DNA of 64,000 bases from Stenotrophomonas pavanii (GTDB lineage: Bacteria > Pseudomonadota > Gammaproteobacteria > Xanthomonadales > Xanthomonadaceae): the NCBI RefSeq assembly GCF_900101175.1, contig NZ_FNFQ01000010.1, forward strand, positions 1 to 64,000. The letters are read 5' to 3'. This document shows, piece after piece, positions 34,859 to 43,549 of the stretch. The translations under genes were made by a program, and so were the position numbers. The first letter of the stretch is position 1. The number at the start of each line of letters is the position of its first letter. The notes beneath the pieces were generated by a model. That model did no database searches. It was not told where the DNA came from and was given only the letters and a program-made list of their open reading frames with translations.

Positions 34859-36156
34859 ACAGCATCGGCGTCCTCGACGACTACCTGGACGAGCTGCTGG
34901 GCGAGGCGATCGCCCCGGCTGCGCCGGCCGTACCGCCGCCCGGTGGCGCCGAGGCAGCCGCGGCGCACGCAGCGCCCCCCGAGCGCGAGCCGACCTGGGA
35001 CGATCTGCCCGCCGAAGTGATCTACGAAACCGGAACCACCGCCGCTCCGTCGAGCGAGGACCACGCCGCGCTGGACGCCGCCTTCGAGACGGCCGCCGCC
35101 TCCGTCGGCACCGACGCAGCCGCGGCGAGCACTGCGGCCAGCGAACGCGAGCCGACCTGGGACGACCTGCCCGCCGACGTGATCTACGAAACCGGAACCG
35201 CCGCCGCCCCGCCGGGCGAGGACCACGCCGCGCTGGACGCCGCCTTCGAGACGGCGGCCGCCTCCGTCGGCACCGACGCAGCCGCGGCGAGCACTGCGGC
35301 CAGCGAACGCGAGCCGACCTGGGACGACCTGCCGGCCGACGTCCTCCACGAAACCGCGCCTGCCCCCGCCGCCGCTGTGCAGGCCGGCCCGGAGCCGACC
35401 TGGGACGATCTGCCGGACGAGGTGATCTACGAGACCGATCCCGCAGACAGCCATCGCCTCGCCCACACCGACAGCCCCGGGCTGCAGGCCGCGTTCGAGG
35501 CCGCTGCCGAAGGCGAGGACGTCCCTGTGCCCGCCCCGGCCGTGATCGCAGCACCGGTGTCGGCACCTGCCGCACGTCCCGCACCGCCCCCGATGGCACG
35601 GGCGGCCACCGCACCACCACCGCGCGTGGCCATGGACGCGCCCACGGGCAACCGCCCCAGCACCTGGCAGGAACTGCAGGCGCAGGCGCACCAGCCGGCC
35701 CACAGCCCGCATCCACAGAACCGCCGGGCCGGCGAACGCACCTCGCGCTGGCTGCGCCTGCGCTGCGGCACCCAGGCCTACGCGCTGGAACTGCTGAAGG
35801 TCCAGGAGGTCGTGCTGCCGGTGCCACTGCTGCCGTTGCGTGGCACTGCGCCGGCCATGCTCGGCATCATGAACCTGCGCGGCCAGGTCGTGCCGGTGAT
35901 GGACCTCGGCCTGCACCTGGGCGCCGCGGCGGCAGAAGACGACGCCCAGACCCGCATCGTCGTGCTGGAGGAGGACGGCGAGACCATCGGCCTGCGCGTG
36001 TCTGCGGTGGAGGATGTCGCCAACCTCACCGATTCGCAGATCGAGCCGCCCGACACCGCGCGCATCTGCCAGATCTCCAACGACCTGTTCCGCGGCGTCG
36101 CCCGCGTCAGCCAACGGCCGATGATCCTGCTTGACGCCACCCGCCTGTTGAGCTGA
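34855..36156 (+). CDS. parP: CheW-like protein with repeat-rich N-terminus, likely ParP
   Basis: A 433-residue protein: a long Ala/Pro/Glu-rich N-terminal half and a CheW/AIF-type domain at about 295-433 (SRWLRLRCGTQAYALELLKV; LGIMNLRGQVVPVMDLGLHL). In Vibrio, ParP links ParC to CheA and receptors. The N-terminal half has four copies of EPTWDDLP followed by xxVIYET or a variant, the first two within a 54-residue tandem repeat. Such short acidic-aromatic repeats suggest multivalent binding, perhaps to ParC. ATG 34855 overlaps parC. Confidence 0.82.
   Translation: MNSIGVLDDYLDELLGEAIAPAAPAVPPPGGAEAAAAHAAPPEREPTWDDLPAEVIYETGTTAAPSSEDHAALDAAFETAAASVGTDAAAASTAASEREPTWDDLPADVIYETGTAAAPPGEDHAALDAAFETAAASVGTDAAAASTAASEREPTWDDLPADVLHETAPAPAAAVQAGPEPTWDDLPDEVIYETDPADSHRLAHTDSPGLQAAFEAAAEGEDVPVPAPAVIAAPVSAPAARPAPPPMARAATAPPPRVAMDAPTGNRPSTWQELQAQAHQPAHSPHPQNRRAGERTSRWLRLRCGTQAYALELLKVQEVVLPVPLLPLRGTAPAMLGIMNLRGQVVPVMDLGLHLGAAAAEDDAQTRIVVLEEDGETIGLRVSAVEDVANLTDSQIEPPDTARICQISNDLFRGVARVSQRPMILLDATRLLS
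34981..35445 (+). repeat. In-frame tandem repeat within parP
   Basis: A 162-bp unit is duplicated almost perfectly (34981-35142 and 35143-35304; 50 of 54 residues identical). The first half of a third unit starts at 35305 and a fourth core motif at about 35392. All copies are in frame. Confidence 0.85.
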
Positions 36157-36161
36157 GCAGA

Positions 36162-36347
36162 AAAAGGGGACGGAGGGGATTAAGTCGCAAGTGGCTCGGC
36201 GCTTTGCGCCGAAGCGGTGCCTGTCGGGGACGCAAGGAGTTGATCCGTTGGATCAACACCTTACGTCCCCACTGCGCGGTCGCCGTTGCCGAGGGGGCTG
36301 CGGTGGAGCCAGGTCGCTTGCGACTTAATCCCCCTCCGTCCCCTTTT
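36162..36347. repeat. Structured ~186-bp inverted-repeat element
   Basis: Outer arms of about 30 bp (36162-36191 with 36317-36347) match except for one extra C. An internal 21-bp imperfect palindrome (36226-36246 with 36250-36270) and a perfect 7-bp hairpin (TCGGCGC-TTT-GCGCCGA near 36196-36212) lie inside. It has no coding potential and looks like a MITE or REP-derived element, possibly transcribed as a structured RNA. Confidence 0.7.
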
Positions 36348-36384
36348 CAACAGCGACCGCATCGACGCCCCGCGTCGATTCCGC

Positions 36385-36411
36385 TAAAGAACCCTGCCGG
36401 GCTGCCGTTAT
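36385..36411 (+). promoter_or_regulatory. Sigma-28 promoter of STAS-cheY-cheA2 operon
   Basis: TAAAGAAC (36385-36392), an 11-bp spacer and GCCGTTAT (36404-36411) match the FliA consensus TAAAGTTT-N11-GCCGATAA. It lies 31 bp before the STAS gene. Confidence 0.8.
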
Positions 36412-36441
36412 GGATCACGGAACCGTTTGTCCGGAGCAACG

Positions 36442-36750
36442 ATGAGCACTGTCGAACTGGGTGGGGATCTCGGCATCGAGAGCACCGCCGAGCTCAAGAA
36501 CCGCCTCGCCCCACTGCTGGAGCAGGCAGGCGAGCTGACCCTGGATGCCAGCCAGGTCGCACGCATCCACACCGCCGCCGTGCAGGTGCTGTGTGCATTC
36601 GTGCAGGCCCGCCGCGAGGCAGGCCTGGGCACCGGCTTCCACGGTTGCACCGCAACCTTCCGTGACGCCGCGCGCCTGCTGGGCGTCACCCAGGCCCTGG
36701 GCCTGGACGTAACCCATGACAACCTGAAATCTGTGGAGAACGCTGCATGA
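36442..36750 (+). CDS. STAS-domain protein
   Basis: A 102-residue STAS domain, similar to anti-sigma antagonists. The segment DASQVARIHTAAVQVLCAFV corresponds to the conserved DxSxVxxIDSSG loop, but the usual Ser is replaced by Thr-Ala, so phospho-regulation may differ. ATG 36442 follows GGAG by 6 bases. It is first in a FliA-controlled operon with a receiver and cheA2, and overlaps the next gene by ATGA. A scaffolding or switch role in this second kinase pathway is inferred. Confidence 0.82.
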   Translation: MSTVELGGDLGIESTAELKNRLAPLLEQAGELTLDASQVARIHTAAVQVLCAFVQARREAGLGTGFHGCTATFRDAARLLGVTQALGLDVTHDNLKSVENAA

Positions 36751-37112
36751 GCGCACGTATCTTGGTGGTGGACGATTCGGCGTCGATGCGCCAGATGGTG
36801 TCCTTCGCCCTCACCTCGGCCGGTTTTGCCGTCGAAGAAGCCGAAGACGGCGCGGTCGCGCTCGGTCGCGCCAAGGGCCAGCGCTTCAATGCGGTGGTCA
36901 CCGACGTCAACATGCCGAACATGGACGGCATCGCGCTGATCCGTGAACTGCGCCAGCTGCCGGACTACAAGTTCACCCCGCTGCTGATGCTGACCACCGA
37001 ATCGGCGGCCGACAAGAAGTCCGAAGGCAAGGCCGCCGGCGCCACGGGCTGGCTGGTCAAGCCGTTCAACCCCGAACAGCTGGTCGCCACCGTGCAGAAA
37101 GTGCTGGGCTGA
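36747..37112 (+). CDS. CheY-like single receiver protein
   Basis: A 121-residue receiver domain with ILVVDDSASMRQMVSFALTS, acceptor Asp in AVVTDVNMPNMDG and Lys in GWLVKPFNPEQLVATV. It is typical of the CheY paralogue that precedes a second CheA in Xanthomonas and Pseudomonas clusters. Its likely partner kinase is CheA2, 45 bases downstream. Whether it binds the motor or acts as a phosphate sink is unknown. Confidence 0.92.
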   Translation: MSARILVVDDSASMRQMVSFALTSAGFAVEEAEDGAVALGRAKGQRFNAVVTDVNMPNMDGIALIRELRQLPDYKFTPLLMLTTESAADKKSEGKAAGATGWLVKPFNPEQLVATVQKVLG

Positions 37113-37157
37113 TCGCCCGGCGCCGCTCCCCCTCTTCGCTTCCGGACCACCACTGCC

Positions 37158-39143
37158 ATGAGCATGGACCTGCAACGCTTCCACGCCACCTTCTTCGAGG
37201 AGAGCCGCGAAGGCCTCGACGCGATGGAGGCTGGCCTGCTGGCCCTGGAATCGGGGCAGCAGGACGCGGAGATCATCAATTCGGTGTTCCGCGCCGCCCA
37301 CTCGATCAAGGGCGGCGCCGGCACCTTCGGCTTCGATGCCATCGCCGGACTGACCCATGTGCTGGAGACGCTGCTCGATGAGCTGCGCGCCGGCAAGCGG
37401 GCACTGGAAGGCCATGCCGTCGACGCGATGCTGTCCTCGGTGGACGTGCTGCGTGCCCTGCTGCGCGAGGCCGAACATGGCCAGGCCGCCGATCCGGCCG
37501 CAGTTTCCGCAGTGAAGGCGCGCCTGGAGGCAGTGCTGTCCGGGCAGGCCGCAGCGAGTGCCCCCGCGCCGGCCGCCAAGGCGGACGATACGCCGGAAGC
37601 CTGGCAGATCGGCTTCACTCCGGCGCCGTCGCTGTTCATGAGCGGCAACGACCCGCTGCGCATCATCCGCGAGCTGGAACACCTCGGCTCGCTGCAGGTC
37701 GCCGCGCGCATGGAGCGACTGCCTGGCTTCGCCCAGCTCGACCCGCTCGAAGCCCACCTGGCGTGGGACCTTGGCCTGGTCGGCAAGGTGCCGCGCAGCA
37801 AGATCGAAGACACCTTCGCGTGGGTACTGGACGACTGCGAGCTGGACATCCGTCCGGCTGCGCCGCCGAGCCTGGCCACCCAGGCTCCTGCCGCCACCCC
37901 TGCGCCGGCAGCGGCCGCCGCGCCTCCCGCTGCGGCCGCGCCTGCTGCCAGCGGTGGCAGCAGCCAGGAAGCGGAGACCTCGATCCGCGTCAGCGTCGAC
38001 AAGGTCGATGCGCTGATCAACCTGGTCGGCGAGCTGGTCATCACCCAGGCCATGCTCAAGCAGGTCTCGCATGCGCTGGACCCGGTCCACGCCGAAAGCC
38101 TGTTCGCCGGCCTGGACCAGCTTGAACGCAACACCCGCGACCTGCAGGAAGCGGTGATCGGCGTGCGCATGCTGCCGGTCGATGCGGTGTTCCGCCGCTT
38201 CCCGCGCCTGGTCCGCGACCTGTCCAGCCGCCTCGGCAAGCAGGTGCGCCTGCGCACCGTCGGCGAAGGCACCGAACTGGACAAGGGACTGATCGAGAAG
38301 ATCGCCGATCCGCTGGTGCACCTGGTGCGCAACTCGATCGACCACGGCCTGGAAATGCCCGACGTGCGTCGCGGTGCGGGCAAGGACGAGACCGGCACGA
38401 TCACGCTGGCAGCCTCGCACCAGGGCGGCCACATCGTCATCGAGGTCAGCGACGATGGCCGCGGCCTGGACCGCGCCAAGATCCTGGCCAAGGCCACCGA
38501 GCGCGGCCTGGCCGTGCCGGACAACCCGACCGATTCGCAGGTCTGGGACCTGATCTTCCAGCCCGGCTTCTCCACCGCCGATGCGGTCACCGACCTCTCC
38601 GGGCGTGGCGTCGGCATGGACGTGGTCCGTCGCAACATCCAGGCACTGGGCGGCGAAGTCCAGATCGAAAGCAGCCTCGGCGCCGGCACCCGCACGCTGA
38701 TCCGCCTGCCACTGACCCTGGCCATCCTCGACGGCATGACCGTGGCAGTGGCCGGCGAAACCCTGATCCTGCCGCTGGCCTACGTGCTGGAAGCCCTGCA
38801 GCCGCAGGCCGAGGACATCCGCAGCATGGCCGGCGAAGGCCGCGTGCTGCGGGTCCGTGGCGAGTACCTGCCGATCCTGTCGCTGAGCGAGTATTACGGC
38901 TACGGCAATCGCGCACCCGGCAGCGAATCGCTGGTGGTGGTGGTCGAAGGCGATGGCCAGAAGATCGCGCTGGAAGTGGACGAGCTGGTCGGCCAGCAGC
39001 AGGTGGTGGTGAAGAACATCGAGAACAACTACCGCCGCATCGGCGGGGTGTCCGGCGCCACCATCCTGGGCGACGGCCGCGTCGCACTGATCGTCGACAT
39101 CGGTGGGTTGGTGCGCTCGCTGCGGGTGCCGCAGGCCGCCTGA
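37158..39143 (+). CDS. cheA2: Second chemotaxis histidine kinase CheA
   Basis: A 661-residue CheA: Hpt with phospho-His 48 (AAHSIKGGAGTFGFDAI), a P2-like domain at about 145-230 (WQIGFTPAPSLFMSGNDPLR), an Ala/Pro linker, the dimerisation segment (INLVGELVITQAMLKQVSHA), HATPase (HLVRNSIDHGLEMPDVRRGA) and a CheW-like end. Unlike the other CheA it retains a recognisable P2 domain and lacks the DEFEALLDQLHGG repeats. The C-terminal motif GVSGATILGDGRVALIVDI is canonical. A strong terminator follows. Confidence 0.94.
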   Translation: MSMDLQRFHATFFEESREGLDAMEAGLLALESGQQDAEIINSVFRAAHSIKGGAGTFGFDAIAGLTHVLETLLDELRAGKRALEGHAVDAMLSSVDVLRALLREAEHGQAADPAAVSAVKARLEAVLSGQAAASAPAPAAKADDTPEAWQIGFTPAPSLFMSGNDPLRIIRELEHLGSLQVAARMERLPGFAQLDPLEAHLAWDLGLVGKVPRSKIEDTFAWVLDDCELDIRPAAPPSLATQAPAATPAPAAAAAPPAAAAPAASGGSSQEAETSIRVSVDKVDALINLVGELVITQAMLKQVSHALDPVHAESLFAGLDQLERNTRDLQEAVIGVRMLPVDAVFRRFPRLVRDLSSRLGKQVRLRTVGEGTELDKGLIEKIADPLVHLVRNSIDHGLEMPDVRRGAGKDETGTITLAASHQGGHIVIEVSDDGRGLDRAKILAKATERGLAVPDNPTDSQVWDLIFQPGFSTADAVTDLSGRGVGMDVVRRNIQALGGEVQIESSLGAGTRTLIRLPLTLAILDGMTVAVAGETLILPLAYVLEALQPQAEDIRSMAGEGRVLRVRGEYLPILSLSEYYGYGNRAPGSESLVVVVEGDGQKIALEVDELVGQQQVVVKNIENNYRRIGGVSGATILGDGRVALIVDIGGLVRSLRVPQAA

Positions 39144-39166
39144 TCCACGCTGCAGACGTGCACTGA

Positions 39167-39198
39167 ACCGCCGCCCTTCGGGGCGGCGGTTTTTGTTT
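39167..39198 (+). terminator. Rho-independent terminator of cheA2
   Basis: Perfect 10-bp stem ACCGCCGCCC/GGGCGGCGGT with a TTCG loop, followed by TTTTTGTTT. Confidence 0.93.
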
Positions 39199-39214
39199 GC
39201 GCGCCATTCCAGCC

Positions 39215-39253
39215 GGAGTCAGATCCCTTTCCAGGGAAGAGGGATCTGACCCC
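39215..39253. repeat. GGGTCAG-type palindromic repeat, copy 4
   Basis: GGAGTCAGATCCCTTTCC pairs with a GGGATCTGACCCC arm; the second arm ends at 39253. Intergenic. Confidence 0.75.
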
Positions 39254-39376
39254 ATCCCTTCTGTGAACTCCGTCAACACGATGGTTGCGGCTGCAACCAC
39301 CGCATCCAAGCGAAACCCCGGCGCCGCAACGCTTTCGCGCTGTCATCCCTACGCAACCGAATGTGATCTGCGTCCA

Positions 39377-39403
39377 TAAAGTCCGCGCGGACGGCGCCGT
39401 TAT
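39377..39403 (+). promoter_or_regulatory. Sigma-28 promoter of chemoreceptor 1
   Basis: TAAAGTCC (39377-39384), 11-bp spacer, GCCGTTAT (39396-39403). It lies 110 bp before the receptor ATG. Confidence 0.82.
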
Positions 39404-39512
39404 TTCGCAATGACGGTCGTCACCGAACCCCACCGGGCACCCCCGTTCGCTCTGCAACCACCCCCGATCCGGTGCACCGTCGCCGGTACTCTGCCCACCT
39501 GGAGCACCCTGC

Positions 39513-41762
39513 ATGAAGTGGTTCCACGATCTGCCCATCGCCCGCAAGCTGGCCCTCGGGTTCACCCTCACCACCCTGATGACCCTGGTCCTCGGTGCGT
39601 TCGCCCTGCTGCGCCTCAGCGAGGCCAACGCGCAGCTGCGCGAGATGGCCGGCAACGACATCCCTTCGGTACAGCACCTGGGCGAAGCGCGCTCGCAGCT
39701 GGGCGAATTCCGCACCTACGAACTGGCGCTGCTGAGCATGCTGGACCAGCCGGACAAGGTGGCCGACTACACCAAGCGCATGGACGACACCGCCAAGGGC
39801 GTGCATGACGAGCTGGCCGCCTACGCCGCGCTGCCGGCGCTGGCCAAGGAGCGTGAACTGTATCGCGCCGCCAGCGCGCAGCTGGATCGCTATTTCGCCG
39901 CCAACAAAGCCATGCGCGAAGCCGTGGCCGCGGGCGATGGCGTGCTGGCACAGCAGATCTCCGACGAGCAGTCGCGCCCGGCCCGGCGTGACCTGTTCGC
40001 CGCCATGAAGGCGCTGGGCACGCACATCGCCGGGCAGATGGACGGCAAGATTGCCGACGCCAACGCCACCCATCGCACCAGCATGATCGCCATCATTGCC
40101 TGCGTGGTGCTGCTGTCGCTGGTGGCGGCCGCACTGGCCACGGTCATCTCGCGCGCGGTGACCGGCCCGCTCGGCAAGGCCGTGCATGCCATCCAGGCCG
40201 TCGCCCGGGGTGACCTCAGCGTCAGCACCCACGCCACCAGCAAGGACGAAGCCGGCAAGATGCTCGCGGCGACCGCCGAGATGACCACGATGCTGCGCCG
40301 CTTCAGCGAGCAGACCCAGCTGATGGCGCAGATGCACGCCGGCCCGGACATCAGCCACCGCATTCCGGAGGATTTCCCGGGCGTGTATGGCCAGCTGGCC
40401 AACGGCATCAATACGGTGATCTTCGAACACCTCGATGCAATCGTCGATGCCATTGAAGTACTCAACCAGTACGCAATCGGCAACCTCGCCCCGGATGCAC
40501 GCCGCCTGCCCGGCAGCCGCGCGATCCTGCACGAATCGATGGACGCAGCCAAGGCCAGCCTGCTGGCGATCAATTCGCAGATCCAGCAGCTGGCTGCGGC
40601 GGCCGCCGCAGGCGACTTCAGCCAGCGTGGCGATGCCCAGCGTTTCCAGCATGACTTCAAGCTGATGATCGAGCACCTCAACACCATGATGCAGGTTGCC
40701 GACGGCAACCTGGGCCAGCTCTCGCAGCTGCTGCAGTCGATCGCCGCCGGCGACCTGACCACGCGCATGGAGGGCCAGTTCAACGGCGTATTCGCCCGCA
40801 TGCGTGACGATGCCAACACCACCGTCACCCAGCTGACCCAGATCGTCAGCCAGATCCAGGCCAGCGCCTCCAGCATCACCCTGGCCGCCGGTGAGATCGC
40901 CTCCGGCAACAGCGACCTGTCGCGCCGTACCGAGCAGCAGGCCGCCAACCTGGAAGAAACCGCCGCCTCGATGGAGGAACTGACCTCCACCGTGCGCCAG
41001 AACGCCGAGCACGCCCGCCAGGCCAACCAGCTCGCCATCGGCGCGCACGGCGTCGCCTCGCAGGGCGGTGAAGTGGTCGGCCAGGTGGTCACCACCATGT
41101 CGGCCATCGAAGCCTCGTCGAAGAAGATCGCCGAGATCATCAGCGTCATCGACGGCATTGCCTTCCAGACCAACATCCTGGCGCTGAACGCCGCAGTGGA
41201 AGCCGCGCGTGCCGGTGAGCAGGGCCGCGGTTTCGCCGTGGTCGCCAGCGAAGTGCGTACCCTCGCCCAGCGCTCGGCCGCCGCCGCCAAGGAGATCAAG
41301 GGCCTGATCGACGATTCGGTCGGCAAGGTCGCCGAAGGCTCCAGCCTGGTCCACCAGGCCGGCAGCACCATGGGCGAGATCGTCGCCTCGGTGCAGCGCG
41401 TGACCGACATCATGGCCGAGATCTCCGCCGCTTCGCAGGAACAGAGCGCCGGCATCGAGCAGGTCAACCAGACCGTGGTGCAGATGGACGAAACCACCCA
41501 GCAGAATGCCGCGCTGGTGGAGGAAGCCACCGCCGCCGCACGCGCCATGGAAGACCAGGCCGTGCAGCTGGGTGAAGCCGTCGCCCGCTTCCGGCTGGCA
41601 TCGCAGGGCACGGCGGCCATCCCGCCACGCCCGCTGGCCGCGCCGGTACCGCGACAGGTGGCAGCCGCCGCACCAGCCGCAAGGCCGGCCCCGGCACGTG
41701 GGCTGCGCACGGCAACGGCCCAGCCGGCGCTGGCCGCGGACGGCGACTGGCAGGAATTCTGA
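39513..41762 (+). CDS. Methyl-accepting chemotaxis protein, 4-helix-bundle sensor
   Basis: A 749-residue chemoreceptor: membrane helix (about 12-34), periplasmic four-helix-bundle ligand domain (about 35-190), second helix (about 192-213), a HAMP domain, a second HAMP-like stretch (about 365-430) and a long signalling coiled coil with the hairpin tip [20 protein letters not shown]. It ends in the pentapeptide DWQEF, a CheR/CheB tether type. The signalling part is almost identical to those of the receptors at 44133 and 47171. Ligand unknown. Confidence 0.95.
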   Translation: MKWFHDLPIARKLALGFTLTTLMTLVLGAFALLRLSEANAQLREMAGNDIPSVQHLGEARSQLGEFRTYELALLSMLDQPDKVADYTKRMDDTAKGVHDELAAYAALPALAKERELYRAASAQLDRYFAANKAMREAVAAGDGVLAQQISDEQSRPARRDLFAAMKALGTHIAGQMDGKIADANATHRTSMIAIIACVVLLSLVAAALATVISRAVTGPLGKAVHAIQAVARGDLSVSTHATSKDEAGKMLAATAEMTTMLRRFSEQTQLMAQMHAGPDISHRIPEDFPGVYGQLANGINTVIFEHLDAIVDAIEVLNQYAIGNLAPDARRLPGSRAILHESMDAAKASLLAINSQIQQLAAAAAAGDFSQRGDAQRFQHDFKLMIEHLNTMMQVADGNLGQLSQLLQSIAAGDLTTRMEGQFNGVFARMRDDANTTVTQLTQIVSQIQASASSITLAAGEIASGNSDLSRRTEQQAANLEETAASMEELTSTVRQNAEHARQANQLAIGAHGVASQGGEVVGQVVTTMSAIEASSKKIAEIISVIDGIAFQTNILALNAAVEAARAGEQGRGFAVVASEVRTLAQRSAAAAKEIKGLIDDSVGKVAEGSSLVHQAGSTMGEIVASVQRVTDIMAEISAASQEQSAGIEQVNQTVVQMDETTQQNAALVEEATAAARAMEDQAVQLGEAVARFRLASQGTAAIPPRPLAAPVPRQVAAAAPAARPAPARGLRTATAQPALAADGDWQEF

Positions 41763-41771
41763 CAGAACCAC

Positions 41772-41811
41772 GGGGTCAGATCCCTTTCCCGCGGGAAAGG
41801 GATCTGACCCC
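41772..41811. repeat. Perfect 40-bp GGGTCAG-type palindrome, copy 5
   Basis: GGGGTCAGATCCCTTTCCCG (41772-41791) is the exact reverse complement of 41792-41811. It is the best copy of the family and may also act as a factor-independent pause or terminator after the receptor gene. Confidence 0.85.
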
Positions 41812-41840
41812 TTACGCGTGGAAAGTGATGCAAATCCCAC

Positions 41841-41867
41841 TTCATAATCCGGTGCAGGAGCCGATAT
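41841..41867 (+). promoter_or_regulatory. Possible sigma-28 promoter of ycgR-like gene
   Basis: GCCGATAT (41860-41867) is a perfect -10 box, but the matching -35 (TTCATAAT, 41841-41848, N11 spacing) is poor. Located 55 bp before the gene. Confidence 0.4.
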
Positions 41868-41922
41868 CTCCATCGAGCCTCGCGCCAACGCGTGCTGGCG
41901 CCCGCCCCTGACCGTAGATTCC

Positions 41923-42696
41923 ATGTCCGACGGCAACGACACTGCAGTGCATGATGGCCACGCGGCTGATACCGCTGACGAGCGCTTCCTGGTCCGCAAC
42001 CCGCGCCAGCTGCGCCAGCTGCTGCGGTCGCTGATCGACCAGCGGTCGCTGATCAACGCGCACATCGACGGCCGCGACCGCTCCTTCCCTACCGCCCTGC
42101 TCGACCTCGACGAAGACGAGGACACCCTGCTGCTCGATGGCAGCCCGCAGGAAGCCGCCAACCGCGCCGCCGAGCAGGCCGATCACCTGCTGTGCTTTGC
42201 CCAGCTCGAACGGGTGCTGGTGCGCTTCCGCCTGCACCAGCTGCAGCGTGTGGACAACGACGGCCACGTCGCCTTCCGTGCCCCGCTGCCGGAGGAACTG
42301 GTGCACCTGCAGCGCCGCGAGCTGTACCGGCTGGAGACGCCGGTCACCGACTCGCCCCACCTGCTGCTGCCGCCTGGCGAAGCGCGCGCCGAAGCCCTGT
42401 CGATGCGCGTGGTGGACATCAGCGGCGGTGGCCTGGCCGTGGTGGTGCCCAACGACTGCGCCGTGTTCGGCCTGCAGAAGCGCTATCCGGCACAGCTCTC
42501 GCTGCCCGACGGCCCCGACCTGGACATCGAGCTGGTGGTCTGCAACCTGCTGCCGCAGCGCCAGCCCAACGGCATCGAGGTCAAGCGCGTGGGCATGCGC
42601 TTCGAACGCCTGCCGCGCGGCGCCGACAGCGCCATCCAGCGCTACATCTTCCGCATCGACCGCCAGCGCAAGGCACGCCGCAACGGCGAGCTCTGA
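41923..42696 (+). CDS. Flagellar brake protein, YcgR type (PilZ)
   Basis: YcgR-type proteins bind c-di-GMP and slow the motor by contacting FliG or the stator. The 257-residue protein has an N-terminal YcgR domain (about 20-120) and a C-terminal PilZ domain with both c-di-GMP motifs: [12 protein letters not shown] (RxxxR) and [12 protein letters not shown] (DxSxxG). Its place among chemoreceptors and behind a candidate FliA promoter supports a motility role. Symbol ycgR is used for E. coli; naming here would be by analogy. Confidence 0.88.
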   Translation: MSDGNDTAVHDGHAADTADERFLVRNPRQLRQLLRSLIDQRSLINAHIDGRDRSFPTALLDLDEDEDTLLLDGSPQEAANRAAEQADHLLCFAQLERVLVRFRLHQLQRVDNDGHVAFRAPLPEELVHLQRRELYRLETPVTDSPHLLLPPGEARAEALSMRVVDISGGGLAVVVPNDCAVFGLQKRYPAQLSLPDGPDLDIELVVCNLLPQRQPNGIEVKRVGMRFERLPRGADSAIQRYIFRIDRQRKARRNGEL

Positions 42697-42710
42697 GGCC
42701 CGGCCAACAG

Positions 42711-42783
42711 GCAGTGCCGGCCGCCGGCCGGCAACTTCGCGACAATGCGGGTACGGCCATTGCCGGCCAGCGGCCGGCACTAC
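42711..42783. repeat. GTAG-family repeat pair (GCCGGC type)
   Basis: Contains CAGTGCCGGCCGCCGGCCGG and, inverted further on, TTGCCGGCCAGCGGCCGGCA followed by CTAC. These are two head-to-head copies of the same palindromic unit. Confidence 0.7.
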
Positions 42784-42791
42784 CGATCTCC

Positions 42792-42938
42792 GGTAGATCC
42801 ACGCCATGCGTGGATGCCCCCGACCCTCCCAGGTAGATCCACGCCATGCGTGGATGCCCCCGACCCTCCCAGGTAGATCCACCCCATGCGTGGATGCCCC
42901 CACCCTCCCTGGTAGATCCACGCCATGCGTGGATGCCC
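42792..42938. repeat. Tandem array of four GTAGATCCACGCC units
   Basis: Units GGTAGATCCACGCCATGCGT (each followed by GGATGCCC) begin at 42792, 42832, 42872 and 42911, spaced 40, 40 and 39 bp. Each unit is a hairpin (CCACGC-CAT-GCGTGG); the third has CCACCCC instead of CCACGCC. All point the same way. Confidence 0.88.
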
Positions 42939-42951
42939 TTCCCCCGGCACC

Positions 42952-42978
42952 TAAAGTCCCCCCCAGCGGCGCCGATAT
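42952..42978 (+). promoter_or_regulatory. Sigma-28 promoter of cheW
   Basis: TAAAGTCC (42952-42959), 11-bp spacer, GCCGATAT (42971-42978): near-perfect FliA consensus, 42 bp before the cheW start. Confidence 0.9.
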
Positions 42979-43020
42979 CGAGCCTGACACCGGGATTTCC
43001 GGCTGAACCAGGACCCCTCG

Positions 43021-43512
43021 ATGAACGACAAGACCCGCTCCGCCGCCAGCGCCGGTGGCGAATTCCTCAGCTTCACCCTTGGCGCCGAGCACTACGGCGT
43101 GGACATCCTCAAGGTGCAGGAGATCCGTGGCTACGACGCCGTCACCCGCGTACCGGACGCCCCGGACTACATCAAGGGCGTGATCAACCTGCGTGGCACC
43201 ATCGTCCCGGTCATCGACCTGCGCCTGAAGCTGCGCCTGGACAACGCCCGCTATGACGCGTTCACCGTGATGATCGTGCTGAACGTGGAAGACCGCGTGG
43301 TCGGCATCGTCGTCGACAGCGTCTCCGACGTGATCCCGCTGTCGGCCGAGCAGATCCGCCCGACCCCGGAATTCGGCGCGGCCGTCGACACCCGTTTCAT
43401 CTCCGGCATCGGCACCCACGACGATCGCATGCTGATCCTGCTGGACATCGAGACCCTGCTCGACAGCGCCGACATGGGCCAAGCCAGCCTTGCCGAAGAC
43501 GTCGCTGCCTGA
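43021..43512 (+). CDS. cheW: Chemotaxis coupling protein CheW
   Basis: CheW links receptors to CheA. The 163-residue protein has the CheW fold with FLSFTLGAEHYGVDILKVQE, GVINLRGTIVPVIDLRLKL and VIGIVVDSVSDVI-like segments typical of the family. Behind a strong FliA promoter and next to receptors. It is the only stand-alone CheW in the window; ParP and the CheA proteins carry related domains. Confidence 0.95.
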   Translation: MNDKTRSAASAGGEFLSFTLGAEHYGVDILKVQEIRGYDAVTRVPDAPDYIKGVINLRGTIVPVIDLRLKLRLDNARYDAFTVMIVLNVEDRVVGIVVDSVSDVIPLSAEQIRPTPEFGAAVDTRFISGIGTHDDRMLILLDIETLLDSADMGQASLAEDVAA

Positions 43513-43549
43513 GTAAACGGAACTGCTTCACGTTCCAGTCACAAAACCC

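Larger units (their letters stand above)
36157..36441. other. parP-STAS intergenic region
   Basis: No gene is seen. The space is filled by a ~186-bp structured inverted-repeat element (36162-36347), followed by a FliA-type promoter (36385-36411) for the STAS-cheY-cheA2 operon. Confidence 0.75.
39144..39512. other. cheA2-receptor intergenic region
   Basis: A 369-bp gap with the cheA2 terminator (39167-39198), a GTCAGATCC palindrome (39215-39253) and the FliA-type promoter of the downstream receptor (39377-39403). No gene is seen. Confidence 0.75.
42697..43020. other. Repeat-filled region between ycgR-like gene and cheW
   Basis: A 324-bp gap without a gene. It holds a GCCGGC-type palindrome pair (42711-42783), four tandem GTAG units (42792-42938) and the cheW FliA promoter (42952-42978). 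Confidence 0.8.

Noticed and set aside
42792-42938. Tandem array considered as CRISPR
   Set aside because: Units are hairpins with ~12-bp near-identical separators, not unique ~30-bp spacers, and no cas genes are present.
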